Below, piece by piece: positions 53,496 to 63,085 of a stretch of DNA of 64,000 nt (the stretch's first letter is position 1; the number at the start of each line of letters is the position of its first letter). The position numbers were made by a program, and so were the translations under genes. Under the pieces are notes generated by a model. That model searched no databases, had not been told where the DNA came from, and saw only the letters and a program-made list of their open reading frames with translations. The DNA comes from Glaciecola sp049650345 (lineage in GTDB: Bacteria > Pseudomonadota > Gammaproteobacteria > Enterobacterales > Alteromonadaceae): positions 13,216 to 77,215 of the forward strand of contig JBARZY010000128.1 of the NCBI GenBank assembly GCA_049650345.1, written 5' to 3'.

Positions 53496-55607
53496 GTGTA
53501 TTTATTTGAAGGTTTGCAAAGCAAAATTAGTGAATACTTGCCCAAAAAGCAAGTAGATTACGTGCGTGCGGCATACGTGCTAGCCCGAGATGCACACGAT
53601 GGACAAACGCGTTCAAGTGGCGACCCGTATATCACTCACCCTGTTGCGGTAGCCGGTATATTAGCCGACATGAAATTAGATCATGAAACGCTAATGGCAG
53701 CGTTACTACACGATGTAATTGAAGACACCGAATATAGCAAAGAAGACTTAAGCCTTGCTTTTAACGAAACTGTCGCCGAATTAGTAGAAGGTGTAAGTAA
53801 ACTCGACAAACTAAAATTCAGCTCTAAGCAAGAAGCCCAAGCCGAGAATTTCCGTAAAATGTTAATGGCTATGGTGCAAGATATTCGAGTTATTTTGATT
53901 AAACTTGCTGACCGCACACACAATATGCGTACATTAGGTGCCCTTCGCCCTGACAAAAGACGTCGCATTGCCCTTGAAACCCTTGAGATTTACTCGCCTT
54001 TAGCACACCGCTTAGGTATACACGACATTAAAAATGAGCTTGAAGATCTTGGTTTTCAAGCCATGTATCCATTGCGCCACCGCGCATTAAAAAGTGCAGT
54101 AGCGCAAGCAAGGGGCAATCGCAAAGAAGTCATTGAACGCACGCAAAAAGAGCTAAATAAAAAAATAGACGAACTGGATATTTCTGGCAGGGTGTTAGGG
54201 CGCGAAAAACACTTGTACTCTATTTATCGCAAAATGCGCTCTAAAGAGCTGTCATTTACCGAAGTGATGGATATTTACGGCTTTCGTGTAATCGTTAATA
54301 ATATCGACAACTGTTATCGTTCGCTTGGCGCAATACACGGTTTGTACAAGCCCATCGAAAACCGATTCAAAGATTATATTGCTATTCCACGTAGTAATGG
54401 CTATCAGTCGTTGCATACTTCATTAAAAGGTTTGCACGGCATTCCTTTGGAAGTACAAATTCGCACTGAAGAAATGGACCACCTTGCTGATAAAGGGGTA
54501 GCGGCGCACTGGTTGTACAAAGAAAATACCGACCGCGGCAATACTTCACAAATGCGTGCGAATCAATGGATGCAATCGTTGGTAGAGCTACAGCAGCGAG
54601 CCAGTACTTCGGTTGAATTTATCGAAACCGTCAAAAGCGACTTATTCCCAGACGAAATTTACGTATTTTCGCCAAAAGGCAAAATTATAGAATTACCCAC
54701 TGGCGCCACTGCAGTAGATTTTGCGTATGCGGTGCATTCTGACGTGGGTAATACCTGTGTGGGTGCCCGAGTTGATCATCGTAACTATCCGTTAAGCAAG
54801 GCGCTAGAAAACGGTCAAAGCATTGAAATTATTACTTCTCCACGCGCAAAACCAAATGCCAATTGGTTAAACTTTGTAGTAAGCGCTAGAGCGCGCTCTA
54901 ACATTAGGCATTATCTGAAGCGTCAACACGCTCACGATGCCACTAACATGGGTAACCGCTTACTGCGTCATGCACTGGGCACCATAAAGTTAGATGAAAT
55001 TCCTCAGCACGATATCGATGAGGTGGTCAAAAATACTAAGTACGCCAGCTTTGAAGAGCTGCTTGCTAATATTGGTATGGGCAATGAAATCAGCGCAATG
55101 ATCGCCCGTCGCTTAGTGGGTGAAAACACAGAAATACCCGATAAAAAATCTAAGGTGGCAATTAAAGGTACCGAGGGGCTTATGGTGCACTTCTCGCGTT
55201 GCTGTCATCCCATTCCTGATGACGAGATTGTCGCTATTCTTAGCCCAGGGCGCGGTGTTGTGATTCACCAAACCGGTTGTACCAATATTCGTAAGCTCTC
55301 AAAAGAAGAGCCGCAGCGCGTATTGCCTATGTTGTGGGACGACGATGCACAAGGCGAGTTCAGAGCCGCATTGAGGGTAGAAAGTCTCAATCAACAAGGC
55401 ACTTTAGCGTCATTAACGGCGGCAATTGCTTCTTGTGACTCGTCTATTCTTAACTTACAAACGCAAGATCGTGATGAAGGTCATTTGGCCGTTGACATAG
55501 AATTAACAACCAAAAATCGCATTCACTTTGCTACAATAATGCGGAAAATTAGAACCTTGCCAGAGCTACAAAAAGTCTCTAGGCACAGTCAATACAAACA
55601 ACAATAG
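53496..55607 (+). CDS. spoT: Bifunctional (p)ppGpp synthetase/hydrolase SpoT
   Basis: The 703-residue protein starts with GTG at 53496; the start MYLFE matches E. coli SpoT exactly. Domains in order: HD hydrolase (about 20-200, with LLHDVIEDT and ADRTHNMRTL), synthetase (about 230-350, with REKHLYSIYRKM, YGFRVIV and NGYQSLHTS), TGS (about 385-450, DEIYVFSPKG), helical/zinc-finger region with RCCHPIPDD, and C-terminal ACT. The intact HD motif shows it can hydrolyse the alarmone, as SpoT does and RelA does not. Confidence 0.97.
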   Translation: MYLFEGLQSKISEYLPKKQVDYVRAAYVLARDAHDGQTRSSGDPYITHPVAVAGILADMKLDHETLMAALLHDVIEDTEYSKEDLSLAFNETVAELVEGVSKLDKLKFSSKQEAQAENFRKMLMAMVQDIRVILIKLADRTHNMRTLGALRPDKRRRIALETLEIYSPLAHRLGIHDIKNELEDLGFQAMYPLRHRALKSAVAQARGNRKEVIERTQKELNKKIDELDISGRVLGREKHLYSIYRKMRSKELSFTEVMDIYGFRVIVNNIDNCYRSLGAIHGLYKPIENRFKDYIAIPRSNGYQSLHTSLKGLHGIPLEVQIRTEEMDHLADKGVAAHWLYKENTDRGNTSQMRANQWMQSLVELQQRASTSVEFIETVKSDLFPDEIYVFSPKGKIIELPTGATAVDFAYAVHSDVGNTCVGARVDHRNYPLSKALENGQSIEIITSPRAKPNANWLNFVVSARARSNIRHYLKRQHAHDATNMGNRLLRHALGTIKLDEIPQHDIDEVVKNTKYASFEELLANIGMGNEISAMIARRLVGENTEIPDKKSKVAIKGTEGLMVHFSRCCHPIPDDEIVAILSPGRGVVIHQTGCTNIRKLSKEEPQRVLPMLWDDDAQGEFRAALRVESLNQQGTLASLTAAIASCDSSILNLQTQDRDEGHLAVDIELTTKNRIHFATIMRKIRTLPELQKVSRHSQYKQQ

Positions 55608-55683
55608 GCAAAGCATTCTCCATTCTTCTGATACATGTAGATGTATTTGTTGATACTTGCTTGCCATAAATTACAGAGGCTTT

Positions 55684-56070
55684 ATGTCAAAATCAATTAT
55701 TCAAACCAGTAACGCACCGGCTGCTATTGGTACTTACAGTCAGGCAGTTAAAGCCGGCAATACCGTGTATTTATCAGGACAAATTCCGTTAGTGCCTAGC
55801 ACAATGGAAATGGTATCTGATAACTTTGAAGCCCAAGCAGTACAAGTATTCGACAATATTCAAGCAGTCGTTGAAGCAGCAGGCGGCAGCATTGCCAATT
55901 TAGTTAAAGTAAATATCTTTTTAACTGATTTAGGCCAATTTGCTACCGTAAACGAAGTGATGGCACGTTATTTTAGCGAACCTTATCCTGCTCGTGCGGC
56001 TGTTCAAGTAAGTGCTTTACCACGCCAAGCACAAATTGAGATTGACGCGGTCATGGTTTTGCCTGAGTAG
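55684..56070 (+). CDS. ridA: RidA family enamine/imine deaminase
   Basis: ATG at 55684 (MSKSIIQTSNAPAAIGTYSQAV) with AGAGG upstream gives 128 residues, the normal length. The family's substrate-binding arginine (PARAAVQVSALP), the Tyr/Ser of GTYSQ and the C-terminal EIDAVMV are visible. It clears reactive 2-aminoacrylate and similar imines from PLP enzymes. It lies between spoT and trmH, which are adjacent in E. coli. Confidence 0.94.
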   Translation: MSKSIIQTSNAPAAIGTYSQAVKAGNTVYLSGQIPLVPSTMEMVSDNFEAQAVQVFDNIQAVVEAAGGSIANLVKVNIFLTDLGQFATVNEVMARYFSEPYPARAAVQVSALPRQAQIEIDAVMVLPE

Positions 56071-56081
56071 GGTACAGATTC

Positions 56082-56795
56082 ATGTTACACCAACAAAGCA
56101 TGTCTTTTGAGCGTTATCAAAAAATAAGGCGCTTGCTTGCAAAGCGCCAACCCGACCTTACTTTATTGTTAGAAGAAGTGCACAAACCCCACAACGTTTC
56201 CGCGGTTATCAGAACCGCCGACGCGGTAGGGGTGCATCGCATTCATGCGGTCTGGGAAGAAAATGACGGTTTGCGCAAAGGCACATCTATGGGTAGCCAA
56301 ATTTGGGTAAATACCCAATGTCATGCCTCAACCAGTAACGCGATAGAACATCTTAAATCGCAAAATATGCAAGTGCTGGTAACTAATCTAAGTCCAAGTG
56401 CTGTTGATTTCAGAGACATTGACTACACCTTGCCCACAGCGATTGTACTCGGCCAAGAGAAGTGCGGCGCTACGGAAGAAGCTATTTCGCAAGCAGATCA
56501 ATCAATCTTAATACCCATGGCAGGCATGGTACAGTCACTCAATGTATCAGTGGCAGCGGCATTAATTTTATACGAAGCACAGCGCCAACGTGAAAACGCT
56601 GGGATGTATCAGCAGCACGCACTAAGCGAGCAAGAATGCCAAAAAATACTGTTTGAAGGCGGATTTCCTGTTCTACATAAAGAATGCATTAAGCGTAATT
56701 TACCCTATCCAAGGGTTAACGAAAATGGCGAGATAGAAGCCAGTGATGAATGGTGGCATGCATTGCAGTTTTCTCACAAATCTGCAAATCAGTAA
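56082..56795 (+). CDS. trmH: tRNA (guanosine-18-2'-O)-methyltransferase
   Basis: The 237-residue SPOUT-family protein shows RRLLAKRQPDLTLLLEEVHKPHN near the start, then IRTADAVGVHRIHAVW, the knot motifs VLGQEKCGAT and IPMAGMVQSLNVSVAAALILYEA. It methylates the ribose of G18 in the D-loop of tRNAs with S-adenosylmethionine. AGGG lies before the ATG at 56082; a second ATG six codons on is possible. It starts 11 bases after ridA and is probably cotranscribed. Confidence 0.96.
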   Translation: MLHQQSMSFERYQKIRRLLAKRQPDLTLLLEEVHKPHNVSAVIRTADAVGVHRIHAVWEENDGLRKGTSMGSQIWVNTQCHASTSNAIEHLKSQNMQVLVTNLSPSAVDFRDIDYTLPTAIVLGQEKCGATEEAISQADQSILIPMAGMVQSLNVSVAAALILYEAQRQRENAGMYQQHALSEQECQKILFEGGFPVLHKECIKRNLPYPRVNENGEIEASDEWWHALQFSHKSANQ

Positions 56796-56867
56796 CACGT
56801 ACTGCATCCGCCGCAATATTTCCTCATTATTTTTGAAAGTTTTTACTGAACACGCAGGTCTTGTTTT

Positions 56868-56891
56868 TAGCGCTTGTTCAATCAAGCGCTA
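56868..56891. terminator. Perfect hairpin between trmH and thioredoxin-fold gene
   Basis: TAGCGCTTG (56868-56876) and CAAGCGCTA (56883-56891) form a 9-bp stem with a six-base loop. Downstream bases are TATCTTTG, only partly T-rich, so termination of the trmH transcript is likely but not certain. Confidence 0.5.
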
Positions 56892-56927
56892 TATCTTTGT
56901 ATGCCTTTTACTATAACGAGAAATAAT

Positions 56928-57551
56928 ATGAATAAATTGGTTTTGTTGTTCGTGTGCCTTGTAAGTAGCACCCACCTGTTTGCTGTTGATCGTACCCTTA
57001 TTCGCGACGACCCGCAGGACGTAACGCCGCTGTTGAATGGCATGTCTATTCCAAAAGCTACGTTAAAGACAGACGATGGCTCGCCCGTAAGCCTGCAAGT
57101 ATTGGTAATGCAAAAACCAAGTGTGATTGTATTTTACCGCGGTGGTTGGTGCCCATATTGTTCTCGCCAACTTGCCGAGCTTAAAAATATAGAAGCAGAT
57201 TTGGTAAAAGAAGGGTATCAAATCCTTGCGATATCGCCAGAGAGTCCTGCAAAGTTACAATCTCAAAAACTTGAGACAGAGTTTGCAGCACAATTGTTGT
57301 CAGACGAAAAACTAGAGGCCATTAGCGGCTTTGGCATTGGTTTCTATGTGCCTAGCGATACGCGTGCCCTATACAAAGACAGAATGAATGTGGAGCTAAC
57401 CGCTGATAATAACAATAAAGCAGTATTGCCGGCCCCTGCTATATTTATTACCAACACCCAAGGAAAAATAGTATTTAGCTATGTTAATCCTGATTATAAA
57501 GTGCGCCCGTCGGCAGATTTAGTCTTAAGTGCAGCCAAGTTGGTTAAGTAA
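56928..57551 (+). CDS. Exported AhpC/TSA-type thioredoxin-fold protein
   Basis: With ATG at 56928 (GAGAA upstream) the protein is 207 residues with a signal peptide (1-19, THLFA). The peroxiredoxin/thioredoxin core has FYRGGWCPYC with Cys75 and Cys78, a CPYC pair. It could be a periplasmic peroxiredoxin or a thiol oxidoreductase. An upstream in-frame ATG at 56874 would disrupt the signal peptide and overlaps the hairpin. It appears to be transcribed alone. Confidence 0.85.
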   Translation: MNKLVLLFVCLVSSTHLFAVDRTLIRDDPQDVTPLLNGMSIPKATLKTDDGSPVSLQVLVMQKPSVIVFYRGGWCPYCSRQLAELKNIEADLVKEGYQILAISPESPAKLQSQKLETEFAAQLLSDEKLEAISGFGIGFYVPSDTRALYKDRMNVELTADNNNKAVLPAPAIFITNTQGKIVFSYVNPDYKVRPSADLVLSAAKLVK

Positions 57552-57678
57552 AATATGTTTATTTAGCAGGTTTTTTTGTGTTTATAAAATCACCTTTAGG
57601 TCATTTTTTACTCAATTACTTGCAAAACAACTTGATACAGCTATATTTACCTAAGCCTTAAGCACTTAAGTATAATAA

Positions 57679-58677
57679 ATGTCTTACTTTAACGATGTTA
57701 ACGCTGGTCACGCGGCGCGCAATGAACTGCAATCTCTTGATGAAAAACACACCATACTCATTGTAGACGATAACGAGCTAGAGTTACTTGTTTTTCGTTC
57801 AGCAATAAGTGAAGAGGTGGTGACTTCGTTTGTGTCATCGGCAGAAGAAGCCATAAGTTATATTGAACATCAATCTGCGCCTGATTTGATAATTCTTGAC
57901 GTAATGATGCCCACTATAACGGGCTTTCAATTATGTGAGCAGCTAAAAGCAGATTTCAAAACGCGCGACATCCCTATTATATTTCTCACTGCCTTAAACG
58001 ACCTTGATACTCGTACGAAGGCCTTTAAATCCGGCGCGGTTGACTTCATCAGTAAGCCTTTCTACCCTGAAGAACTTGAGTTTAGAGTGATGAATCAGCT
58101 TAGGGCCATTGAGCAACGAAAGCATTTAGAGAGCCTTGCATTTGTTGACGAGTTAACAGGCTTACCCAATAGACGTAGATATAACCAAGCCATGTTAAGT
58201 GAGTGGTCAAGATGCAAACGCCACAAAGCGTCTATTGCGCTGCTAATCATCGATATTGATAGCTTTAAGTTGTATAACGACACTTACGGGCATATGGCGG
58301 GCGATCGTGCAATTAGCGAAATTGGGCAACGCTTATCTACTCAGGCGTCACGCCCTGGCGATATTTGTGCTCGGTTTGGTGGTGAAGAATTTGTACTGTT
58401 ATTGCCTGAATGTAATGTAGAAGGGGCAATTGCTAAAGCAAACAAAGCTTTAACAGATGTTCTTGCGCTATCAATACCTCATGAAACATCCAGCGCCCAT
58501 CAATACGCAAGCATATCGGTGGGCGTAGCAGTGGCCTATCCATCTAATGAGCTTGACACCCTTGAGTTGTTTAAGCGCGCTGACACTGCCTTATATGAAG
58601 CTAAAACCAATGGCAAAAATCAGTTTGTGGTGGCGCCGACTTATGGCGAACCACTTGTGATAAGTAAATCTGCCTAA
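57679..58677 (+). CDS. REC-GGDEF diguanylate cyclase
   Basis: The 332-residue protein has a receiver domain (about 24-145) with phospho-accepting Asp74 (LIILDVMMPT), then a GGDEF domain (about 155-315). The active site GGEEF is at 234-238 and the product-inhibition site RPGD is at 225-228, five residues before it as expected. It should make c-di-GMP when phosphorylated. No kinase gene is adjacent; the orphan regulator may be fed by a distant kinase. Upstream ribosome-binding site is weak. Confidence 0.93.
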   Translation: MSYFNDVNAGHAARNELQSLDEKHTILIVDDNELELLVFRSAISEEVVTSFVSSAEEAISYIEHQSAPDLIILDVMMPTITGFQLCEQLKADFKTRDIPIIFLTALNDLDTRTKAFKSGAVDFISKPFYPEELEFRVMNQLRAIEQRKHLESLAFVDELTGLPNRRRYNQAMLSEWSRCKRHKASIALLIIDIDSFKLYNDTYGHMAGDRAISEIGQRLSTQASRPGDICARFGGEEFVLLLPECNVEGAIAKANKALTDVLALSIPHETSSAHQYASISVGVAVAYPSNELDTLELFKRADTALYEAKTNGKNQFVVAPTYGEPLVISKSA

Positions 58678-58763
58678 TTCATTGGTAGATTGTTTTCCCA
58701 TGGGGGACTTGTATGATATTTTATTAACAAATATCGTTTGTTACTCACAGGAAACCCAACGCC

Positions 58764-59603
58764 ATTAATATCATCTCTGACGTAATTAACCATCCGGTAC
58801 TGGCTTCTTTTGCCATCATCATTGCTGCGTTTATTTTAAAGCTGCTCAATCATAAGATTGGTCGCCGACGCCGTGTTAAAAGAGCTTCAGACAACAAGCA
58901 CATCACCCATAGTATTCGCCACTTAATTAACTTGCTAATGGTTATTCTATTGCTAGTCGTGTGGTCAACTGAAATCCAAAACTTTGCTTTATCGGTAGCC
59001 GCATTCGCTGTAGCAATTGTGCTAGCAATGCGTGAGTTTATTCAATCGATTATTGGATTTTTCTACTTAGTTACAACGCGCCCGTTTAGAGTGGGTGACT
59101 GGATACAAGTTGACGGCATTTATGGCGAAGTTGCTGAAATTGACTGGGTAAAAACCACATTGCTTGATATTGATATGAAAACCTACCGAATAAGTCGACG
59201 TGTTATTTATATCCCCAATGGACGGTTGGTTACCTCTCCCATTAAAAATCTAAATTTTGTAAAACGTTATGTTACCCACGATTTTGAAATAGTGCGAAAA
59301 GAAGGTATAAATGGTTTTCCTATATACGACGAGCTATATAAGCGTTGTTTGTCGTACTGTGAAGAATTCTACGATGTAGCCGTACGCTATAACGCGATTA
59401 TAGAGCGCAAGTTGGATGCCACCATATTTGGTCCTGAACCAGAAATTAGATTCAGTACCACCGATATTGGCGATTTTAAAGCGAACATTAAACTGTTTTG
59501 TCCTACCGAGTTGGCCATTGACCTAGAGCACAAAATTACCGCAGACTTTATGCAGTTATGGGATGCTCAGTTGGCTAAACAGTCGGTGCCACCCGCTTCA
59601 TGA
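58764..59603 (+). CDS. Small MscS-type mechanosensitive channel with probable ATT start
   Basis: No ATG, GTG or TTG occurs between the in-frame stop at 58725 and position 58932, yet the intervening codons encode a credible first membrane segment (HPVLASFAIIIAAFILKLL). ATT at 58764, with AGGA 11 bases upstream, is the best start and gives 279 residues. Starting at TTG 58932 would remove that helix. Two more hydrophobic segments follow and then the MscS beta domain (RPFRVGDWIQVDGIYGEVAEIDWV, IPNGRLVTSPIKN). It would release ions during osmotic downshock. It overlaps recG by four bases. Confidence 0.8.
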   Translation: MNIISDVINHPVLASFAIIIAAFILKLLNHKIGRRRRVKRASDNKHITHSIRHLINLLMVILLLVVWSTEIQNFALSVAAFAVAIVLAMREFIQSIIGFFYLVTTRPFRVGDWIQVDGIYGEVAEIDWVKTTLLDIDMKTYRISRRVIYIPNGRLVTSPIKNLNFVKRYVTHDFEIVRKEGINGFPIYDELYKRCLSYCEEFYDVAVRYNAIIERKLDATIFGPEPEIRFSTTDIGDFKANIKLFCPTELAIDLEHKITADFMQLWDAQLAKQSVPPAS

Positions 59604-61690
59604 GCAATATGCTGTCGCTTACCGATACCTCGGTTACCAGCCTCAAAGGCGTGGGGGCTAAGGTTGCTGAAAAGCTTGCTAAACTTGGCTTGAAAAACTT
59701 ACAAGATGTAATTTTTCATTTGCCATTGCGGTATGAAGATCGTACGCGCGTTTATCCAATTGCTGATTTATATACCGGTTTGCATGCAACGATAGTAGCG
59801 CAGGTGCTAAACGCTGACATTAAATACGGTCGCAAGCGCATGCTAATTGTTAAGTTGAGTGACGGTGAAGAAATCGTAAATTTACGGTTTTTTCATTTTT
59901 CTGCCGCGCAGTTAAGCGGTTTTAAAACCGGTGCGTGGGTAAGGGCATTTGGCGAAATAAGAGCGGGTAGCGGCAATGCCGATTGGGAAATAATGCACCC
60001 CGAATATAAGGTAGTAAGTAGCGCTGAAAATATCAGCATGGAAGAAACACTCACACCGGTTTATCCCACCACAGAAGGGGTAAATCAAATTACCCTGCGT
60101 AAACTTACCGAACAAGCACTGCAGCAACTTGATAAGGGCGCATTGCCCGACTTATTGCCGTCGGGGCTATATGCAGATCAACTGTCGCTAAAAGAATCGT
60201 TGCATTTGGTGCATCGTCCGCCCCCAGATGTCAATATTGACATGTTGCTTGAGGGTCAGCATCCTGCGCAACACCGCTTGGTATTGGAAGAGTTACTGGC
60301 GCACCACTTAAGTATGTTAAAGGTGCGAGCAGAATCAAATCAAGATCCGGGTATTGCTGTAGGGGTTGACGCTGAGCTAAAGCAAGCATTTTTGGCACAA
60401 TTACCGTTTTCACCTACCTCTGCACAGTCTAGGGTTGTGGCTGAAATTGAAAACGATATAAGCTGTGCTCGACCTATGATGCGATTGGTGCAAGGTGACG
60501 TTGGCTCGGGTAAAACACTGGTAGCGGCACTGGCCAGTTTGCCCGTTATTAGCGCGAGTATGCAAGTGGCCTTAATGGCGCCTACTGAATTATTGGCCGA
60601 GCAACATGCAAAAAACTTCAATGAGTGGTTGTCTCCCTTAAATATTAAAGTGGGCTGGTTGGCTGGAAAATTAAAGGGTAAGCAACGGGCACAAACGCTA
60701 GAGCGACTTGCCAGTGGCGACATTCAATTTTTGGTTGGCACCCATGCAATTTTTCAAGAAGCTGTTATCTACAAGCAGTTAGCCCTAGTAATAGTAGATG
60801 AGCAGCACCGTTTTGGGGTGCATCAACGCTTATCGCTAAGAAAAAAAGGCGAAGCTGCTGGTAAATATCCGCATCAATTAATTATGACGGCCACGCCCAT
60901 TCCGCGTACACTTGCGATGACTGCTTATGCCGATTTAGACACGTCTATTATTGACGAATTGCCACCTGGGCGTACTCCCGTAAAAACCGTAGTGTTGTCG
61001 GACGCTAGGCGTTCTGAAATTATTGATAGGGTGCGTAATTCTGCGCTGCAAGACAGGCGACAAATATATTGGGTGTGCACCCTTATTGAAGAGTCGGAAG
61101 TACTTGAATGCCAAGCCGCTGAAGATACTGCCATTGCACTAGCAACCGCGTTACCCGATTTGAAAGTAGGTTTGGTGCACGGGCGTTTAAAAGCCGATGA
61201 AAAACAAGCCGTAATGGACACCTTTAAGCAAGGCGAAATGGACTTGTTAGTCGCGACAACGGTAATTGAAGTTGGCGTAGATGTGCCTAACGCCAGCTTG
61301 ATGATTATTGAAAACCCAGAGCGACTAGGCTTAGCGCAGCTACACCAATTACGTGGTCGAGTAGGGCGAGGAACGGTTGAAAGCCATTGCGTGCTTATGT
61401 ACCAAAGTCCATTATCGAAAACTGCCACTAAACGCTTGAGTGTATTACGCGAATCGAACGATGGCTTTTATATTGCCGAAAAAGATCTAGAAATAAGAGG
61501 CCCAGGAGAAGTACTCGGCACTAAACAAACTGGTGTTGCCGACCTGAAAATTGCCGACTTAGTACGTGACGCAGCGTTAATTCCCCAAGTGAGTAATATG
61601 GCTGAAACCATGTGGTCGCAGCATCAAGAAAACTCACAAGCACTCATAAGACGTTGGTTAGCTTACAAAGATGAATATTCCCATGCATGA
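59600..61690 (+). CDS. recG: ATP-dependent DNA helicase RecG
   Basis: The 696-residue protein has the N-terminal wedge/OB domain (about 1-230) and the two helicase domains: Walker A GDVGSGKT near residue 302, the DEQH box VDEQHRFGVHQR, TATPIPRTLAMT, and the late VGRGTVESHC motif. It remodels stalled forks and recombination intermediates. It starts at the ATGA overlap with the channel gene and overlaps rsmJ by 20 bases at its end. Confidence 0.97.
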   Translation: MSNMLSLTDTSVTSLKGVGAKVAEKLAKLGLKNLQDVIFHLPLRYEDRTRVYPIADLYTGLHATIVAQVLNADIKYGRKRMLIVKLSDGEEIVNLRFFHFSAAQLSGFKTGAWVRAFGEIRAGSGNADWEIMHPEYKVVSSAENISMEETLTPVYPTTEGVNQITLRKLTEQALQQLDKGALPDLLPSGLYADQLSLKESLHLVHRPPPDVNIDMLLEGQHPAQHRLVLEELLAHHLSMLKVRAESNQDPGIAVGVDAELKQAFLAQLPFSPTSAQSRVVAEIENDISCARPMMRLVQGDVGSGKTLVAALASLPVISASMQVALMAPTELLAEQHAKNFNEWLSPLNIKVGWLAGKLKGKQRAQTLERLASGDIQFLVGTHAIFQEAVIYKQLALVIVDEQHRFGVHQRLSLRKKGEAAGKYPHQLIMTATPIPRTLAMTAYADLDTSIIDELPPGRTPVKTVVLSDARRSEIIDRVRNSALQDRRQIYWVCTLIEESEVLECQAAEDTAIALATALPDLKVGLVHGRLKADEKQAVMDTFKQGEMDLLVATTVIEVGVDVPNASLMIIENPERLGLAQLHQLRGRVGRGTVESHCVLMYQSPLSKTATKRLSVLRESNDGFYIAEKDLEIRGPGEVLGTKQTGVADLKIADLVRDAALIPQVSNMAETMWSQHQENSQALIRRWLAYKDEYSHA

Positions 61691-62519
61691 TCAAAGTCAC
61701 GATTTACTTACCTTGCAAAATACAGCCGTTTTAATTGAAGATAGCGGCAGCATTTCAGCCAATGAATATGCACAACAACTGGCAAAAAAATTAGGTGTGC
61801 AAGTACACACTATTTCTAAAGCTAATAAAAATAAAAGGTTTGAGTCAGCACAGTGGTTGTTGGTATTTACTGAAAATGGTTTGGCATTGCGCGTGGCAAG
61901 CGAACCAAGTTGGTCTGATATTCGCGTTGATTTTGCCTCTTCGGCGCTGCAGTTTAGGAAGTTACATGGCGGCGGTCGCAACGAGTTAATTGCTAAAGCG
62001 ATAGGTATTAAGGGGCAGGCTAATTGGCATGTACTCGATTGTACCGCAGGTATGGGCACCGACAGTTTTGTTATGGCAAGTGTAGGCGCAAAAGTTACCA
62101 TGATTGAGCGCAGCCCTATTATTAGTGAACTTTTGGCCGACGCACTAATGCGTGCAACCGACCTTGGCATAGACGTAGCAAACAATATGGCGCTGCTACA
62201 GAGCAACGCAATTGATTACTTAAACAGCCATGCTGATACGGCGCATAATATTGATGTGCTGTACCTTGACCCTATGTTCCCACATAAAAAAAAGTCGGCA
62301 TTAGTCAAAAAAGAAATGCAGGCTTTTCAGTTGTTGTTAGGTCCCGACCAAGACAGTGAAGCATTACTGACTGCGGCAGTAAACTTTGCACCTAAACGCA
62401 TCGTAGTAAAAAGACCCGCTAGTGCCCCAGTACTAGACAACAAACAAGGTATTTTGCCAACCATGGCATTAAGCTCAAAAAAACACAGATTTGATGTGTA
62501 TTTGTTAACCAACAAATAA
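61671..62519 (+). CDS. rsmJ: 16S rRNA (guanine-1516-N2)-methyltransferase
   Basis: The 282-residue Rossmann-fold methyltransferase has motif I VLDCTAGMGTDSF and the RsmJ signature YLDPMFPHKKKSALVKKEM. It methylates G1516 in the small-subunit rRNA with S-adenosylmethionine. E. coli RsmJ is about 250 residues; the extra length is mainly N-terminal. The start overlaps recG by 20 bases; another ATG 12 bases downstream is also possible. Confidence 0.95.
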   Translation: MNIPMHDQSHDLLTLQNTAVLIEDSGSISANEYAQQLAKKLGVQVHTISKANKNKRFESAQWLLVFTENGLALRVASEPSWSDIRVDFASSALQFRKLHGGGRNELIAKAIGIKGQANWHVLDCTAGMGTDSFVMASVGAKVTMIERSPIISELLADALMRATDLGIDVANNMALLQSNAIDYLNSHADTAHNIDVLYLDPMFPHKKKSALVKKEMQAFQLLLGPDQDSEALLTAAVNFAPKRIVVKRPASAPVLDNKQGILPTMALSSKKHRFDVYLLTNK

Positions 62520-62544
62520 TAAGTAACTAAACCAAGGAATAAAT

Positions 62545-63018
62545 ATGATTGAAGTTGGCGCAACCCTACCAGAAACAACCTTTAGTGTGATTGATAATGG
62601 CGAGATGAAAAACCCAAATACCAACGATTTATTTGCGGGTAAAAAAGTGGTGTTGTTTGCTGTGCCTGGCGCATTTACGCCAACCTGTTCGCAAGCACAT
62701 TTGCCGGGTTATGTTGCTCTGGCCGATAAATTACAAGCCAAAGGCGTTGATAGTATTATTTGCTTATCGGTAAATGATGCTTTTGTAATGCATGCATGGG
62801 GCGAGGCATCAAATGCCGAACATGTCACTATGCTTGCTGATGGCAACGGTAAGTTTGCTAAGTTGATTGGACTGGATATGGATACTGATGCCTTTGGTGG
62901 CCTGCGTTCGCAACGTTACAGCATGTTAGTAGATGATGGGGTTGTTAAATTGCTTAATGTAGAAGACCCAGGCAAGTTTGACGTATCAAACGCCGAAACA
63001 ATGCTAGCTTCACTGTAA
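62545..63018 (+). CDS. Prx5-type peroxiredoxin
   Basis: The 157-residue protein has the peroxidatic Cys48 in VPGAFTPTCSQAHLPGY and a cytoplasmic, signal-free sequence with RSQRYSMLVDDGVV. These enzymes reduce hydrogen and organic peroxides using glutaredoxin/glutathione. No resolving glutaredoxin domain is fused. It is 25 bases downstream of rsmJ and ends at a strong hairpin. Confidence 0.93.
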   Translation: MIEVGATLPETTFSVIDNGEMKNPNTNDLFAGKKVVLFAVPGAFTPTCSQAHLPGYVALADKLQAKGVDSIICLSVNDAFVMHAWGEASNAEHVTMLADGNGKFAKLIGLDMDTDAFGGLRSQRYSMLVDDGVVKLLNVEDPGKFDVSNAETMLASL

Positions 63019-63035
63019 GTAGTTTTTGCTAGTAT

Positions 63036-63079
63036 AAAAGCAGATAACAGCAAACACTTATGTGTTTTTATCTGCTTTT
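63036..63079. terminator. Bidirectional terminator between peroxiredoxin and DUF2892 genes
   Basis: AAAAGCAGATA (63036-63046) pairs with TATCTGCTTTT (ending at 63079), and an inner AAACAC/GTGTTT stem lies in the loop. T-runs follow on both strands, suiting the two converging genes. Confidence 0.8.
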
Positions 63080-63085
63080 TTTCAT

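Noticed and set aside
58932..59603. MscS gene starting at TTG 58932
   Set aside because: It removes a well-formed membrane helix that is in frame just upstream and has no ribosome-binding site; ATT at 58764 explains the sequence better.
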